A program made the translations under genes and the position numbers. The notes below the pieces were generated by a model. It ran no database searches and was not told where the DNA came from. It was given only the letters and a program-made list of their open reading frames with translations. From Liopterus haemorrhoidalis (Eukaryota; Arthropoda; Insecta; Coleoptera; Dytiscidae), in NCBI GenBank assembly GCA_963971575.1, contig OZ020611.1, positions 146,532,419 to 146,596,418 on the forward strand: a stretch of DNA of 64,000 nucleotides, read 5' to 3'. Shown here one piece after another: positions 22,795 to 33,715 of the stretch (position 1 is the first letter of the stretch; the number at the start of each line of letters is the position of its first letter).

Positions 22795-22990
22795 GATTAA
22801 TACGATGAAGCAGTTAAGGCGTTCCCCAATGTTAAACAAAAAATGCGTGGATAGCGATTTTCTTCCCCTCAAGAAGCTGTTGAAGCTTTCAAAAACCATG
22901 TTTTTGAAATACCAACTTTAGAGTGGAAAAAATGTTTCGAGAATTGGTTTGAACACATGTAAGTGTATAAATCTAAAGTCCATTCTACAT
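22795..22990 (+). pseudogene. Mariner transposase C-terminal fragment
   Basis: The + strand reads NVKQKMRG, a stop, then RFSSPQEAVEAFKNHVFEI and WKKCFENWFEHM. This is the C-terminal block of mariner transposases ('RF---EEAV-AF' and 'W--CF--WF-RM'). No catalytic region or ends are present. Confidence 0.7.
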
Positions 22991-23339
22991 TATACTTTTT
23001 TCAATACTTTTTTCAATACTATCCAACTCTGACGTCATTTCAACTTTTGATACTACAGAATATAGTGGGGGAAAAAAATAAGAGACAGTGATAAATTTTA
23101 TATCTTCCATCTCTTATTACTTTTCATTGCCAACTTAAAATTTTTTAGGTTCAGATGGCAGACAACAATTTGGTTATAGTAAACCAATTTATAAATATTG
23201 TTTAATTGTGCTAAGTTTATATTTAATTATATGATCTAAATAAACTTCTTATCAACTTAATAAACTACTAAAAGTTAAGTTGTAAACAAAAACTAAAAAG
23301 TTGGTGTTGGTACGACTGAAAAGTACAGAACTGTCAATC
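22991..23339. other. AT-rich interval without recognised feature
   Basis: Nothing recognised. Confidence 0.4.
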
Positions 23340-23577
23340 AAAAATTTGACCGGGGGTAGTTTTGGAATTTTTTATTTAAACCCTTATTTTTAAACCAGGA
23401 GTAAAAAAAATTGATGTGAAGTGTGAATTTTCACACATTTCAGGGTTTTGCAGGTATTTAGTAAGTGAATGATGATTATTTGAGATGCCAAAACAAATTT
23501 TATATTAAAATATTTTTTTGTTAATTTTAATTCGAACGCCTAATACCATTATTTAGGTTTCTAAATATGTGCAGTAT

Positions 23578-23610
<33 letters not shown>

Positions 23611-23805
23611 GCAAGGTTCATTAAGAATTTTAAAAATTACGCTATGACTTCCATTGGTTGTTATAAACAGAATTAAATTATAATTTCCACTGGTTATTAA
23701 ATTTACGCTTTTAAAAATTAAATGCAACATTTGCCAAAATATAACAAGATTTTGAAAAAAAAATTAAAATTAAAAAAAAAAACAAAAAATAATATTGTCT
23801 CTTCT

Positions 23806-23880
23806 CGCAGGGTTCGATCCCTTTCGATCGAGTTAGTTGGGTGTAGAGCCAGCGTCATAACCACTAGACCAGGACACACC
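23806..23880 (-). ncRNA. tRNA-like segment inside repeat family B
   Basis: On the minus strand TCCTGGTCTAGTGGTTATGA resembles a tRNA D-arm/A-box, and GGGATCGAACCCTGC resembles a B-box/T-arm. The spacing is that of a tRNA. Acceptor stem pairing is poor, so it is a tRNA-derived promoter-like relic rather than a tRNA gene. Confidence 0.6.
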
Positions 23881-24340
23881 TTTCAGTGTAGCGTATTACA
23901 AAGTTATAACTTGTGTACATTATTAACAAAAAAACACAAAAAATGCGTTTTTTTTTTCCAAAAACATAATCTGATCAAAATTCACACTAATGTACATTAC
24001 TTAGAACTTTTTCAGATTTTTAGTTTAAACCATCTGGGCTACAGGGTGTGGGACAAAAAATTTTTTTGCACAATTTTGGCAAAAATCGCTTCAAAATAAT
24101 TTATTTTGCAAAAATAAAAATTTGATCGTTAATCCACGTACCAAGAGCTTTCATTTGATACCCTACTCAGAATTATAAAAAAATATTTTATTTTCGATGA
24201 GCACATATTTGTTTATATTTTTAGGGGGATATGTTTTTTAGATGTTTTAGTTTTTTTCCTATGTACGGGTCAAAGAGTTGTATAAGCATGCCAAATTTCA
24301 ACTCTCTAGGTTTAGCCGTTTGGCTACAATTTTTACCGAA

Positions 24341-24374
24341 CAGACAGACAGACAGAGAGACAGACAGACAGACT

Positions 24375-24440
<66 letters not shown>
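24341..24440. repeat. CAGA microsatellite in family B copy
   Basis: About 24 units of CAGA with a few interruptions (cagagaga, gactga). It sits after 'ttaccgaa' exactly as the short array in the copy at 42.83 kb. Confidence 0.95.
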
Positions 24441-24441
<1 letters not shown>

Positions 24442-24495
24442 GACAAAATGACGGTTTAAGGATTTTTTGGTCATACCTACAAAAAACTACCTTAA

Positions 24496-25660
24496 AAACT
24501 AGCATCTAATGCTTTTGGAATCTAACAGTAATGAAACAGTTCTAAACTTATATTAAATGAGAACTATAATTAAAATAAAACGTTACTTTTTCACATGTTG
24601 TTTCATGATAAAATTAAACACCAACAATAGAACTTAATAATTGTAATTAAATAATTAAATAAAAATTAATTTGTTGAAAATTAACCTATTAAAATAAAAG
24701 TGCAAACTCAAATGCTTAAAAAAGAAAATAGCTAATTGACCTGCAACTCTATTCTTTGCAATAATTAATAAAAACACAAGAAAGTAGCGTATGGTTTATG
24801 TCTAATTCCAAGTCAAATTGAAAGATTATATAAAATTATTCCAATTAGAAGACTTTTTAGTTACATTCAATACTGGCTACGGCACGTATAAGCCCCACAG
24901 ATTACAAGTTTCTTATACAAAACTAACAATCTGAAATAAAATTAGTAACAATTTATATAAGAAAATTTGAGGAGAATCACTCACAGAGCCCAGCAAATAT
25001 GCAACTAAAGGCCGAATGCCGGCAAATTGCTTTTACTGTTGGTAAATTGCTGGCACCAAAAGTAAGTGCAACGCCAGTATTAATAATGTACTTCACATTT
25101 GTATTTCACATTCCGCCTATACGAAGTACTTTACCAGCATTTTATAAACACTCCTTATTTGTAGTAATCCAAGCAAACATTTTATACGGGCTATCGTCTC
25201 TTCATCACTCATACTTTTTACTTAAAACTAAACTTTTTTTGAATGTAATAATTTGAAAAGTCTGATTGTTCTTAGTCATAAAACGCCCTAACCGCGTGGC
25301 CTTGGAGGGCCAGTACAAGTTGATACGTGTTGGTGGACAGTTTGTCAAGATGTGTATTTAAATAGTTATTGTTTTGTGAACATTATACAGTTTTTTATTG
25401 TGATTTGTGTGTGTTTTATTAGATTTAAGGACGTAGTTTACACAAACTGTTTCATGTTAAATTGTTTAATTTTTAGTTTAGTTAAATCATAGTTTTTTTC
25501 ATGTAATAAAATTTTCAATTATTAATAAATCTGTTACAAGATTATAAATATGTCATTTAAAAAATATAATTTGTAATATTTTATTTTGAATAGTGACATC
25601 TTAAATATTTTGTAAATATAATACTAACCTAAAATAATACAAACTTAATCCAAAACTGTA
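24496..25660. other. AT-rich interval; weak transposon-like motifs only
   Basis: 24986-25260 contains 'cccagcaaatatg', 'tgccggcaaattgc' and 'aagcaaacattttatacggg'. The same motifs occur around the minisatellite at 26.3-26.6 kb, so an eroded element is likely. Otherwise nothing was recognised. Confidence 0.4.
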
Positions 25661-25675
25661 AAGCTTTTTTTACAA

Positions 25676-25765
25676 TATAATCAAGTTTCTAAAAGTCAGT
25701 AATACACTATAAAAATCACCAAAATAACCAGATCTAGTTTGTTCTTACAAAAGTGAACAGCTTAT
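25676..25765. mobile_element. Partial copy of the 3.3 kb MITE
   Basis: About 90 bp matches the left third of the element at 3292-3589 in reverse orientation. It ends at the same inverted repeat (TTTGTTCTTACAAAAGTGAA...) and a TA. The other end is missing. Confidence 0.7.
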
Positions 25766-26073
25766 AGCATTAATGCTTATAAAATTTGATAATTGAATTT
25801 ATTTTAACAAGTATGATTTCTTTAGGTTGGCACTCTTCGAGTCATGAGGAAAAGATGTGGTAGATAATACAAGCCGAATATTGGCGAAAATTATTAGTCC
25901 CCACTTATCTTTAGGATACAATTTTTTGGCCGAAATGGCAGAAAACCATTTTCTTAAAATTCTTCATTAAATTAATAAATTAAATAAACTAATTCCTGTT
26001 ATTCCTGAAATTATATTTATTTAATATTTATAAATAAATCAATAAATTATAACTGTTAATACAATTTACAATC
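25766..26073. other. AT-rich interval without recognised feature
   Basis: Nothing recognised. Confidence 0.4.
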
Positions 26074-26239
26074 GGCCAGTTATACCATCGTTGAATAAAT
26101 TTATTTAACAACTTAAGTTAACAATATCTCATCATTTTATTGACAGCAATGTTAATTTCTTCATTAATAGTTTAAAACCGATGCGACATTGTCAACTTTA
26201 TTTGTTAAATAAATTTATTCAACGATGGTGAAAATGGCC
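26074..26239. mobile_element. Small MITE with 38-bp inverted repeats
   Basis: 166 bp. Arms start GGCCAGTTATACCATCG and, reversed, GGCCATTTTCACCATCG, and both continue through TTGAATAAATTTATTTAACA. Target duplication not evident. Class unknown. Confidence 0.7.
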
Positions 26240-26333
26240 AAATGAGTATTTATTTTGCACCTAACCATTAATTTATTTTAATACTGGGTAAGTACACATA
26301 TGTTACATTTGAAACACTAGAGAGTGGGTATAA

Positions 26334-26600
26334 TATATGCACTGGCCCAGTGCGAAATACCAGCACTAGCCCAGTGCGAAATGCCAGCACTGGCCCAGTG
26401 CGAAATGCCAGCACTGGCCCATTACTTTCAATGCACTTTACCATTGCTGGGCCGGCAACTGATACATCAATGGGCCAATAACGGCCACGGGGACACCGGG
26501 GTACTGGCCCAGTACGAAATGCCAGCACTGGCCCATTACTTTCAATGCCGGGGAGTATGTGCTTTACCAGCACTGGCCCGTATAAAAATGTTTGCTGGGA
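26334..26600. repeat. Minisatellite of about 24-bp units (CAGCACTGGCCCAGTGCG type)
   Basis: Four to five adjacent units (26337-26423) of 'ccagcactggcccagtgcgaaatg', then a spacer, then further units at 26503-26535 and 26568-26582. Each unit contains the palindrome CACTGGCCCAGTG. The flank 'gtataaaaatgtttgctggg' matches, reversed, motifs near 24990 and 25170, so the array probably belongs to a dispersed element. Confidence 0.75.
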
Positions 26601-27020
26601 GGTTATCACTCAATAATTAGATATTAGACAACAATGTTCTATATTTTTTAAATATATTTGTGAGTTTCAAATAACTTTTATATTTATATAGTTTTGTATA
26701 GAAATGTTCAAATGCAACGTATTTTTTTTTTTTTTTTTTTCCAAATGGTTGTTTATAATTTAGAACTTTCGTCGAAAAATACTATACTTGATGATGATGA
26801 TGGAATGTAACTTAGTACACTAGTTCTTTACGAAAATTAAATAATTTTTACCCGTAGCACCTATATTGAAAATCGCGGCAGGTTCAAAACAGCGACAAAA
26901 ATAGATCTTTGACAAAAATCCTTTATTAAATGTATTTTATAAAACTTTCTTTTACGAATCTCAAATAGGCATATTATACTGTTTGCATATTTTGCATAAA
27001 AGACTAGTATGAAAAATTAA
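26601..27020. other. AT-rich interval with a poly-T tract
   Basis: A run of about 20 T at 26721-26740. Nothing else recognised. Confidence 0.4.
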
Positions 27021-27029
27021 CGACTCTTG

Positions 27030-27306
27030 CTTGACCAGGTGCTACGGACCTCTTGCATCTGCCGCGGTTAAAGACCACGTATTTGGGGTCAGCTCCTCCA
27101 AATTGCTCTGGCTCCCAGTTGCCCGCCCCCCGAAATTCTTGGAGAAAAATGTGTGCGAAAGTGAGGACCTTTTTTTTAGGTCACCACTTTTTCCTATCTT
27201 CACCTATCCATAAAAAATGATGCCCTCTTCAAATATTTCATGCCCCCCCCCCAGATTTTACTCAAATATTTCCTGATAAGATTTTAAGAGCTAGCGCCGC
27301 CACTGC
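27030..27306 (-). mobile_element. hAT-like element related to the one at 16.9 kb
   Basis: The right end, reversed, reads CAGTGGCGGCGCTAGCTC and continues TTAAAATC, as in the element at 16944. The inside has gtgaggacctttttttta (27159-27177), the reversed shared module, and a C run (27243-27253). The left end is uncertain. Confidence 0.55.
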
Positions 27307-27724
27307 ATTCCATTATCATCAAGTACAGTGTCTTTCGACGTAGGCACTAAACCAGCTATGGCGAATCTTTTTCCTCAGGCGGGTCAAAATTTAATTTGAA
27401 TTTCTGTAAATTCAAATCGCGGGTCAAATATATAATGCGTAAATAAAAATTTGCCGCTTTAGGCTGTAAATATGTGTGTGGAATCCCCAGCTAATCTCGT
27501 TAGCTCTACGTGAGCTAGCGGTCTTGTTTTTAACTAGTATAATACAGGTATATAACGATTATCGATTTCCCTACCCTGTCGTTCACCCGCGGGTCATAAG
27601 TTCGCCATCACTGCACTAGATATGTATAATTCAATTACACTGTCATACAAATAAAAAGTTAATAATTGTCTCCTGAAGAATACGTCTTCCTGGACAATTT
27701 CTTATGTAGATTACATATATTGTT
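27307..27724. other. Interval without recognised feature
   Basis: A patch 'cgcgggtcaaat' and 'cccgcgggtcataagttcgcc' (27418 and 27587) may be an eroded hAT end pair. Not supported further. Confidence 0.35.
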
Positions 27725-27997
27725 TCAGAAAATTTCTAGGGGATATTTCTTACCATATTTATAATTCGATTTTGAACTGTAGTGCACATACTTTGCTTAA
27801 TTCAGCTAAAGAAAAATATTGGCCAATAGGAAAAGATCTAGCGAAACAAATTACTAGAAACTGTATAACTTGTTTTAAGACACGACCTAGGTTTCAACAT
27901 TATGAGATGGGTGATTTACCACATACTCGTGTCATTTCAAGCCGTCCATTTTTAGCGGTACGGACTTTGCAGGACTATTCTTGGTAAAGGATAGGGC

Positions 27998-29311
27998 CAG
28001 AGGCGTACCTGGGGGTATGGCAGGCATGGCACGTGACCTGGGCGACACTTGGAGGGGGGCGCAAAATGGCAAAAAAAAATGAAAAAGGAAAATAAAACAA
28101 AAAGAATAAAAAAAGTGAAAAAGCATTTTGCCCCTTTAGGGGTAAAACTATTTTTAAAAAAACTCAATAAGTTTCTAAAGATTTTAAAAAGACACTTATA
28201 TGCCAAAACGGAATGTTATCTCAATAAACATAGGAAATGCGAAGCGTTCTACAAGTGACCCCGAATGTAGATTTGAGGGTTGTTTAGGGCAACTTTCTGA
28301 ATTTCGTTCATAAATATTTGTAACCTTTATAAGTAAAAACTAAGTCGATATCTTATTGGTTCCAAGATACATTGAGGAATCCTTGAAATCATGTATCACC
28401 ATATATCATCCCCTTCGGGGGCGAAATTCAAAAAATGTCTTGTTTGTGGGTGCTTACATCATGGAGAAAATATGCTTTCCGAATTTCATGACTATGTCCA
28501 AGGGACGGTTTATAGAATAAAAAATAGCAATTTACTCCTTTCGGGGTGCAATTAAAAAAATATGTTAAAAATATATTTTAAGTTTTTAAGTTAACAGTTT
28601 TAATCCCGAAACACTCCCTTAGAATGAGAATTTTGAGATACTATATGGCCTCTGTTTGAATCCTGGTTTTATTCTATTATCATACTAAATTTGGTTAAAA
28701 TATGTCAAACTATTTTTAAAAAAGATTCGTCAAAAGCAAAAATAAATAAACCAAAATAATAAAGTTCATAAATATCGGCAAAAATAAAAAAATATAACAT
28801 AGATGTTTCTCGTTCTACGTAGACTAATCATAATTTTGCTAAAAAGCTGAATAAAGATCAGTGCTGTTTACCGATTAATACCGATTAATATTTGAGCCGA
28901 ACATTTCCGATGCCGCGCGAAGAGCCACTATCAGAATATAGTCATCCAATCAACTATTGAACGAAAATTCCTGTCCCCTCACTGCATATTTAATAGATAT
29001 TCCAATGGTCCAATATAATTAAAAACAAAATTATTAATTTCTCGTGTCTAGTGGGACTTTTTTGAGATTTTCTTTATTTTTCTAGTTATGATGAAGGCAT
29101 TTCCTGCCTGTATGCAAAATTTCAACTCGGTAATATATCTGGAAGTGGGTTAGAATTTCCGGACATACCCACAAATATTCAGTTTTATATATAAAGATTT
29201 ACAGCCAAGTTATTTTAAATTTTAATTTTCAAAAAGTGGATGTGACATGTTTGGATAGGGGCACAATTTTAACATTTGCCATGGGCGCCATTTACCCTAG
29301 GTACGCTCTTG
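27998..29311. mobile_element. hAT element inserted in the Pao integrase
   Basis: Starts CAGAGGCGTACCTGGGGG; ends, reversed, CAAGAGCGTACCTAGGG. It is flanked by a perfect 8-bp duplication GATAGGGC (27990-27997 and 29312-29319). Removing it restores the integrase frame from VKDRA. The inside is not a transposase but contains a Helitron-type fragment (next entry) and basic low-complexity sequence. Confidence 0.9.
28110..29197 (-). mobile_element. Fragment of the 49-61 kb Helitron family, nested in the hAT
   Basis: On the minus strand a start TCTTTATATATAAAACTG preceded by A (29198) resembles the Helitron start at 49614. Further left (28620-28110, minus) the characteristic unit appears: 'cccctttaggggt', 'tgacataagcaccca'-like, and 'aagtcgatatc' blocks. 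No CTAG end with hairpin was found, so the 3' part is missing or eroded. Confidence 0.5.
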
Positions 29312-29536
29312 GATAGGGCCACTTGAGGAGCAAAATTATTAAAATCATATGTGTGTGTATTCGTTTGCTTCTCGACTAAAGCCGTGCACCTTGACTTGGT
29401 AGCGGATCTTACAACTGATAGCTTTCTAGCTGTGGTAAAACGATTTTTCGCCCGCAAAGGTATGTCCTCAGACTTGTATCCTGATAATGCCACAAATTTC
29501 GTTGGTGCAAATAACGTAATTAAAAGGTATTAATTG

Positions 29537-30179
29537 TAAGATGATCATAAATATGAATCATATTTTTTAGTCTAAAATTCGGAACGGGAGCTCATAGACG
29601 GGGGGGGGGGGGGTTGTTTATTCAAATTGTTTCCCATAATTGTTTAATTCATTTTTTTAAATACAGATTATACAATAAATAATTATAATTTCCAATGACA
29701 GATAATTAATTTATTATATTATTAAAAGGAACATTATTAAAATCACAGTATTTTTTTAAATGAAATCAAAATTTATTCATTAAAATTACTCAGTAGAAGA
29801 CTTTTTATATTTTTCCGTAGTATGGATCTTTTTGAGTAGGTCTTTTCTGCTTTGAAGCATTTTATAAAAATCCACAGTTTTCTTCATAATTTACTTTAAT
29901 CAGTAATATTGCTTTTAATGTGTCTACATCAAGTTGAGTCTTGTCACTTGTCCAAAAGCTGTTCATCAAGGAAATTCTTTTTTAGTTCAAGTTTTGTAAA
30001 AATAATTTTAGTTGAAATATATTTAAAATCAATATTGAAAATAAGTTTCCTTTCTAAAAAACCGGACGATTCGGGACAAAAAACCACAATTCGGGACAAA
30101 TATTGCCTCTGGAAAAATTCGGGACGCAAGGCGGAAATTCGGGTCTGTCCCGATAAATTCGGGACGTATGGTCACCTTA
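29537..30179. mobile_element. Second hAT element inserted in the Pao integrase
   Basis: Starts TAAGATGATCATA; ends, reversed, TAAGGTGACCATACGTCCC. A perfect 8-bp duplication ATTAATTG flanks it (29529-29536 and 30180-30187). The right end carries five 'attcgggaca'-like repeats (30066-30172), usual for this hAT type. A G-run of 14 is at about 29600-29614. Confidence 0.9.
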
Positions 30180-30605
30180 ATTAATTGGCACTATATACCC
30201 CCTATATCCGCCCTATTTTGGAGGTTTGTGGGAGTCAACTGTTAAAGTATGAGAAGTCATCTTGTTAAGGTTATAGAAGAAAACCATTTGTGTTATGATG
30301 AATTTGTGATTATTCTTGCCCATTTTTTAGTCGGAGGTCCAATTCATTCTATACCAGAAGTAGATGTTTTCAAGGAAGCGTAAGAAGTGTTTATGACGCT
30401 GAAAAAAGACACCACAAATTACCCAGCAATTTTCGCATCACTGGATGCGAAACTACATTCAACAAATACAGTGTTGCAACAATTGGCAAGCTCAGGCAAA
30501 CACCATTTTGCACGTTGGTGATGAACGAGAACACTTCTTCTCTTTAATGGCCATTAAGTTGTAGTACACAGTTACACTCAGGCAATGATGGGATAGTTAC
30601 CCTAA

Positions 30606-30960
30606 AGCTTTGGTTCTCAAAGCGTGTTCTGCGGAACACTGGTGTACCGCAATGCACCTTCAAGTGTTCCGCGAAAAAATCAAATGTACAATTCAATTAA
30701 AAATTGTTTGCAAATAAAAATCAATTCAATGATGACAGTGAATCAACGAATCAATCAATCAAGACCAACAAACGCGAGAGACTAGGGAATTTAGAAGAAG
30801 AAATGCGTGTGGCTTTATCATTTATTCGTCACAATATCGCTGAGATCTGTAAAGATCATCAAGCTCATGTATCGCATTAAGTTTGAGATTTTTTAAAAGT
30901 ATTGTAATTTTAATTTCAATAAATATGTTTGCATCAATTAATATCGGTACATATTTTATT
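30606..30960 (+). mobile_element. hAT relic with transposase C-terminus
   Basis: The left end 'ttggttctcaaagcgtgttc' is a hAT-type terminus. The short open stretch 30770-30880 reads KRERLGNLEEEMRVALS and FIRHNIAEICKDHQAHVSH followed by a stop, the typical end of ZBED-like hAT transposases. The right terminus was not found and the bulk of the transposase is deleted. Confidence 0.65.
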
Positions 30961-30997
30961 TATACACATGTTATATTCTAAAAGTAGCACTTTTAAG

Positions 30998-31148
30998 CAG
31001 GGGGTTGCCAATCACACGCTGCGGCACGTTTCCGTTTCTTTTTTGCTCTATAATAATGGAGTGTTTTTGCGAACATTTGCGAAATTTGCATCATTCTGTT
31101 TTTTATTGCCGTTTTGGTTTCAAAAAGGTTAGCTACCCGCGCCCCCTG
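30998..31148. mobile_element. hAT-like MITE, 151 bp
   Basis: Starts CAGGGGGTTGCC; ends, reversed, CAGGGGGCGCGGGTAGC. Flanks CTTTTAAG and TTTTAAAG match at 6 of 8. No coding sequence. Confidence 0.6.
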
Positions 31149-31177
31149 TTTTAAAGTTTATGTTGTATTGTATAGAA

Positions 31178-31442
31178 CAATGGTTCCCACACTTTTTCGG
31201 TTCCGGACGCCCTTAATGTATTAAAATTGTCCCGCGGCGCCCCAAGTCAATACATTCAATTTTTCATTTTATTTCATTAGACAGTTGAAAATATGAAACT
31301 ATAAGTGATGATTAAAAAAAAAAGGTCCTCACTTGTAAACTACAAAGATTATCACATAAAAAAAAGGTCCTGGGTCTTCGCGGCGCCTCTGAAGTCTAGC
31401 CACGGCGCCCCAGGGCGCCGCGGCGCAGTTTGGGAAACGCTG
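31178..31442. mobile_element. hAT MITE with perfect 8-bp duplication and shared module
   Basis: Starts CAATGGTTCCCACAC; ends, reversed, CAGCGTTTCCCAAAC. Duplication GTATAGAA at 31170-31177 and 31443-31450 is perfect. The inside has two copies of the aaaaaaggtcct module (31317-31338 and 31357-31371) and GGCGCC palindromes near the right end. Confidence 0.9.
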
Positions 31443-31699
31443 GTATAGAACATACCATATTATTTTTGAAGATCGGCATAAAACAATTATCCCGTATAAC
31501 TATAATCACATTTTTAAACTACAAAAGAACTAGGGTTAATGTTTACAACCACGTTGTAAACAGTCAACGGTCAGTGGCGCATACATACGTTTAAGTACAT
31601 ATACGCTTCTCGTCGGCCATTAACTGTCGTACGCAGCGCCGCCAACCTTAGTTTGAGTCGCGAATTATAATGCAATTGTGTATCTGTATGGTTAAAATT
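31443..31699. other. Interval without recognised feature
   Basis: Nothing recognised. Confidence 0.4.
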
Positions 31700-32286
31700 C
31701 GACTCAAACGGTTGGACCTAGAAAATTGGACAAAAAATACTGAGTAGATGAGTAAAAAAAACTGTTTTTAGGGTTTTGTAGGTATGACCAAAAAACCCTT
31801 ATACCGTTATTTGGTCGTCTGTCTGTCTGTCTGTTCGGTAAAAATTGTAGCCAAACGGCTAAACCTAGAGAGTTGAAATTTGGCGAGCTTATACAACTCT
31901 TTGACCCGCACATAGGAAAAATACTAAACTTAAAAAAAAACATCTAAAAAAACATATCCCCCTAAAAATATAAACAAATATGTGCTCATCGAAAAAAAAT
32001 ACTTTTTTAAATTCTGAGTAGGGTATTAAATGAAAGCCTTTAGTACGTGGATTGACGATCAAAATTTTATTTTTGCAAAATAAATTATTTTGCCAAAATT
32101 GTGCAAAACATTTTTTGTCCTACACCCTGTAGCTCAGATGGTTTAACTAAAAAACTGAAAAAATTCTGAGTAATGTACATTAGTGTTTACCAGAACAACA
32201 GGAATTTTTGATTAGATTATGTTTTCGTAAAATAACGCATTTTTTGTTTTTTGTTGACGATGTACAAAAGTTATAGTTATGTAACG

Positions 32287-32582
32287 CAGTGTTTCTCAAC
32301 CAAAAACGCACCGCGGACCAGTATAATATATAATTTTCTAACGCGGACCACTAATAATAATTGTTGGTTCATTTTTTGCAAGAAAACAAATATATTTAAT
32401 CTGCTAAATAAATATATTTATTTTATATGTAGAAAATCACAGAAAGTTTACAGAAAATCAACAAAATATAAATTATTTACATAAAAAATGTGCATAAATT
32501 TTTTAAAAAAACTGCAGAAAACACATAAATACTTTCGCGGACCACTAAAATTTTTCTGGGGACCACCTATTGAGAAACACTG
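32287..32582. mobile_element. hAT MITE, 296 bp, perfect 8-bp duplication
   Basis: Terminal repeats CAGTGTTTCTCAA are identical at both ends, with inner GCGGACCA repeats. The duplication ATGTAACG (32279-32286 and 32583-32590) is perfect. Removing it restores family B sequence, confirmed by the copies at 23.9 and 42.35 kb. Confidence 0.95.
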
Positions 32583-32605
32583 ATGTAACGCACTATACTA
32601 GAAGG

Positions 32606-32680
32606 CGTATCCTGGTCTAATGGTTAGCTGCTCGCTTGCTACGCAGCAAATTAGAGTTCGCTCCCGGGCAGAGGAGACAA
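32606..32680 (+). ncRNA. tRNA-like segment inside family B
   Basis: TATCCTGGTCTAATGGTTAG is A-box-like and GAGTTCGCTCCC is B-box-like, with a GCTGC/GCAGC pair where an anticodon stem would lie. Outer stem pairing is poor. A counterpart of the minus-strand segment at 23806-23880. Confidence 0.6.
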
Positions 32681-32934
32681 TTTTATTTTTTGTTTTTTTT
32701 TTCATTTTTATTTTGTTTAAATTATATTGTCAAAATTCTAGTTATATTTTGGCAAATGACGCATTTAATTTTTAATAGCGTATTTTTTTTTTTTAATTTT
32801 TTATTCTTTAAAAATATATTGTGGGGTATTAAGTGAAAGCTTTCGAAGTGTAGATTACGAAACAAAAAGTAAATTTTAAATTATGTTAAAAATGTATTGT
32901 AGTATAATACCTGGAGCATAACTGCCGCCAGGGT

Positions 32935-33165
32935 GCGACCATCATATTGTCACCCTTAAAAACTTAGTTTATATTTTGAAAGTTGGACGCGGACCAAAGG
33001 GCCTCATGTGGCTCGCCTCCATATTTTGAAAATACGAAAATGCACATCTTTCTTTGCTAACAATTAATGAATGTTTTACACTAAAAATAAAAAATTTCCG
33101 CCCGAAAATCTGTCCCCGGGTGCGGTGCACTCCTTGCACCACCGACTTGTGACCGCCCTGATTGT
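32935..33165. mobile_element. Possible hAT-like fragment
   Basis: The right end, reversed, begins CAGGGCGGTCACAAGTCGG, a typical hAT terminus. A left CAGGGTGCGACCA at 32930 could be the partner. Flanking duplication not confirmed. Confidence 0.4.
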
Positions 33166-33224
33166 AAGGTATTAAATACAAAACTTTTGAATCGTAGAAT
33201 AAGTTTAAACCAGTGGCGAAGAGA

Positions 33225-33700
33225 GACCTCCGCTAGACTTACTCTCGCATAAAAAAAAATAATAAAAAAAAATAAAATAGAAAAAGTTTAAGGTAAATCT
33301 TTAAAAATACATCAAATTATGTTCTATACAAATTTTTGACCAAGGCTTGGTTTACTAGTTACGATTTTTTTAAAATTTTAAAGTTTAATAACTTCCGTTT
33401 CCGGTTTCGGATTTTTATAAAAAACAATAGGGTTCTTCCCAATTAATAGGAGAATTTTTTAGTACTAGAACTAATTTTCTAAGTTAAACCATTTTTGAGT
33501 TATCGTGTATACACACACACAGACACACACAGACACACACACAGACACACACACACACACACATACGGACGGCACTTCAAAAATATGTTTTTTGGATTCC
33601 TTGGACCATGAAACGTGGTCATCAGTCAAAATCTCGACATCGAAAATTTTCTCGATTATAATACTTGCCCCTTATATATTAAGGTCAGGCAAGTAAAAAG
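33225..33700 (-). mobile_element. Second microsatellite-bearing HINE-like family (C)
   Basis: On the minus strand the start TTTTTACTTGCCTGACC and the following 'atataaggggcaagtatt' resemble the 5' part of element A (TTTTTACCGACCGCC, then 'atataagggaggtatt'), but the rest differs. An ACACAG/AC array stands at 33511-33562. The far end is not resolved. Confidence 0.55.
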
Positions 33701-33715
33701 TGATTTAAAAAAATA

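Larger units (their letters stand above)
23340..24495 (+). repeat. Repeat family B, near-complete copy
   Basis: This is the longest continuous + strand copy, and its order repeats at 41.85-42.9 kb and reversed at 31.7-32.9 kb. It holds the block 'gtgaattttcacacatttca', a tRNA-like segment (23806-23880, minus), 'catctgggctacagggtgtg' and 'ccacgtaccaag'. A CAGA array (24341-24440) and 'aaaatgacggtttaag' end it. There is a TA microsatellite at 23583-23610. No protein is encoded. The nature of the family (SINE-like composite or Helentron relative) is not settled. Confidence 0.8.
27725..30604 (+). mobile_element. BEL/Pao LTR retrotransposon integrase relic, split by two hATs
   Basis: Three segments join in order. 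(1) 27725-27997 reads HTLLNSAKEKYWPIGKDLAK, a CITCFKTRP zinc-binding step and MGDLPHTRV...RPF, then the first catalytic block TDFAGLFLVKDRA. (2) 29320-29536 reads VCVFVCFSTKAVHLDLVADL and the second catalytic block YPDNATNFVGAN. (3) 30188-30604 reads WHYIPP, PPYFGGLWESTVK, HFLVGGPIHSIPE and a C-terminal NENTSSL...GNDGIV block. This is the order of a Pao-type integrase. Frameshifts and stops show it is dead. No gag, RT or LTR was found in the window, so it is a fragment. The first two gaps are the hAT elements at 27998-29311 and 29537-30179. Confidence 0.85.
31700..32880 (-). repeat. Repeat family B copy, reverse, with nested hAT
   Basis: On the minus strand it is the same order as the 23.3 kb copy. 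Here the CAGA array is only four units (31818-31835, as ctgtctgt). A hAT MITE interrupts it at 32287-32582, and a tRNA-like segment follows at 32606-32680. Confidence 0.8.

Noticed and set aside
24999..25256. 85-codon ORF with a gtaagt donor at 25061
   Set aside because: The segment shares 'agcaaacattttatacggg' and 'ccagcattttataaac' motifs with the minisatellite element at 26.3-26.6 kb, so it is more likely eroded transposon DNA.
29269..29493. Minus-strand ORF over the Pao segment
   Set aside because: Antisense of the integrase block and the hAT end.
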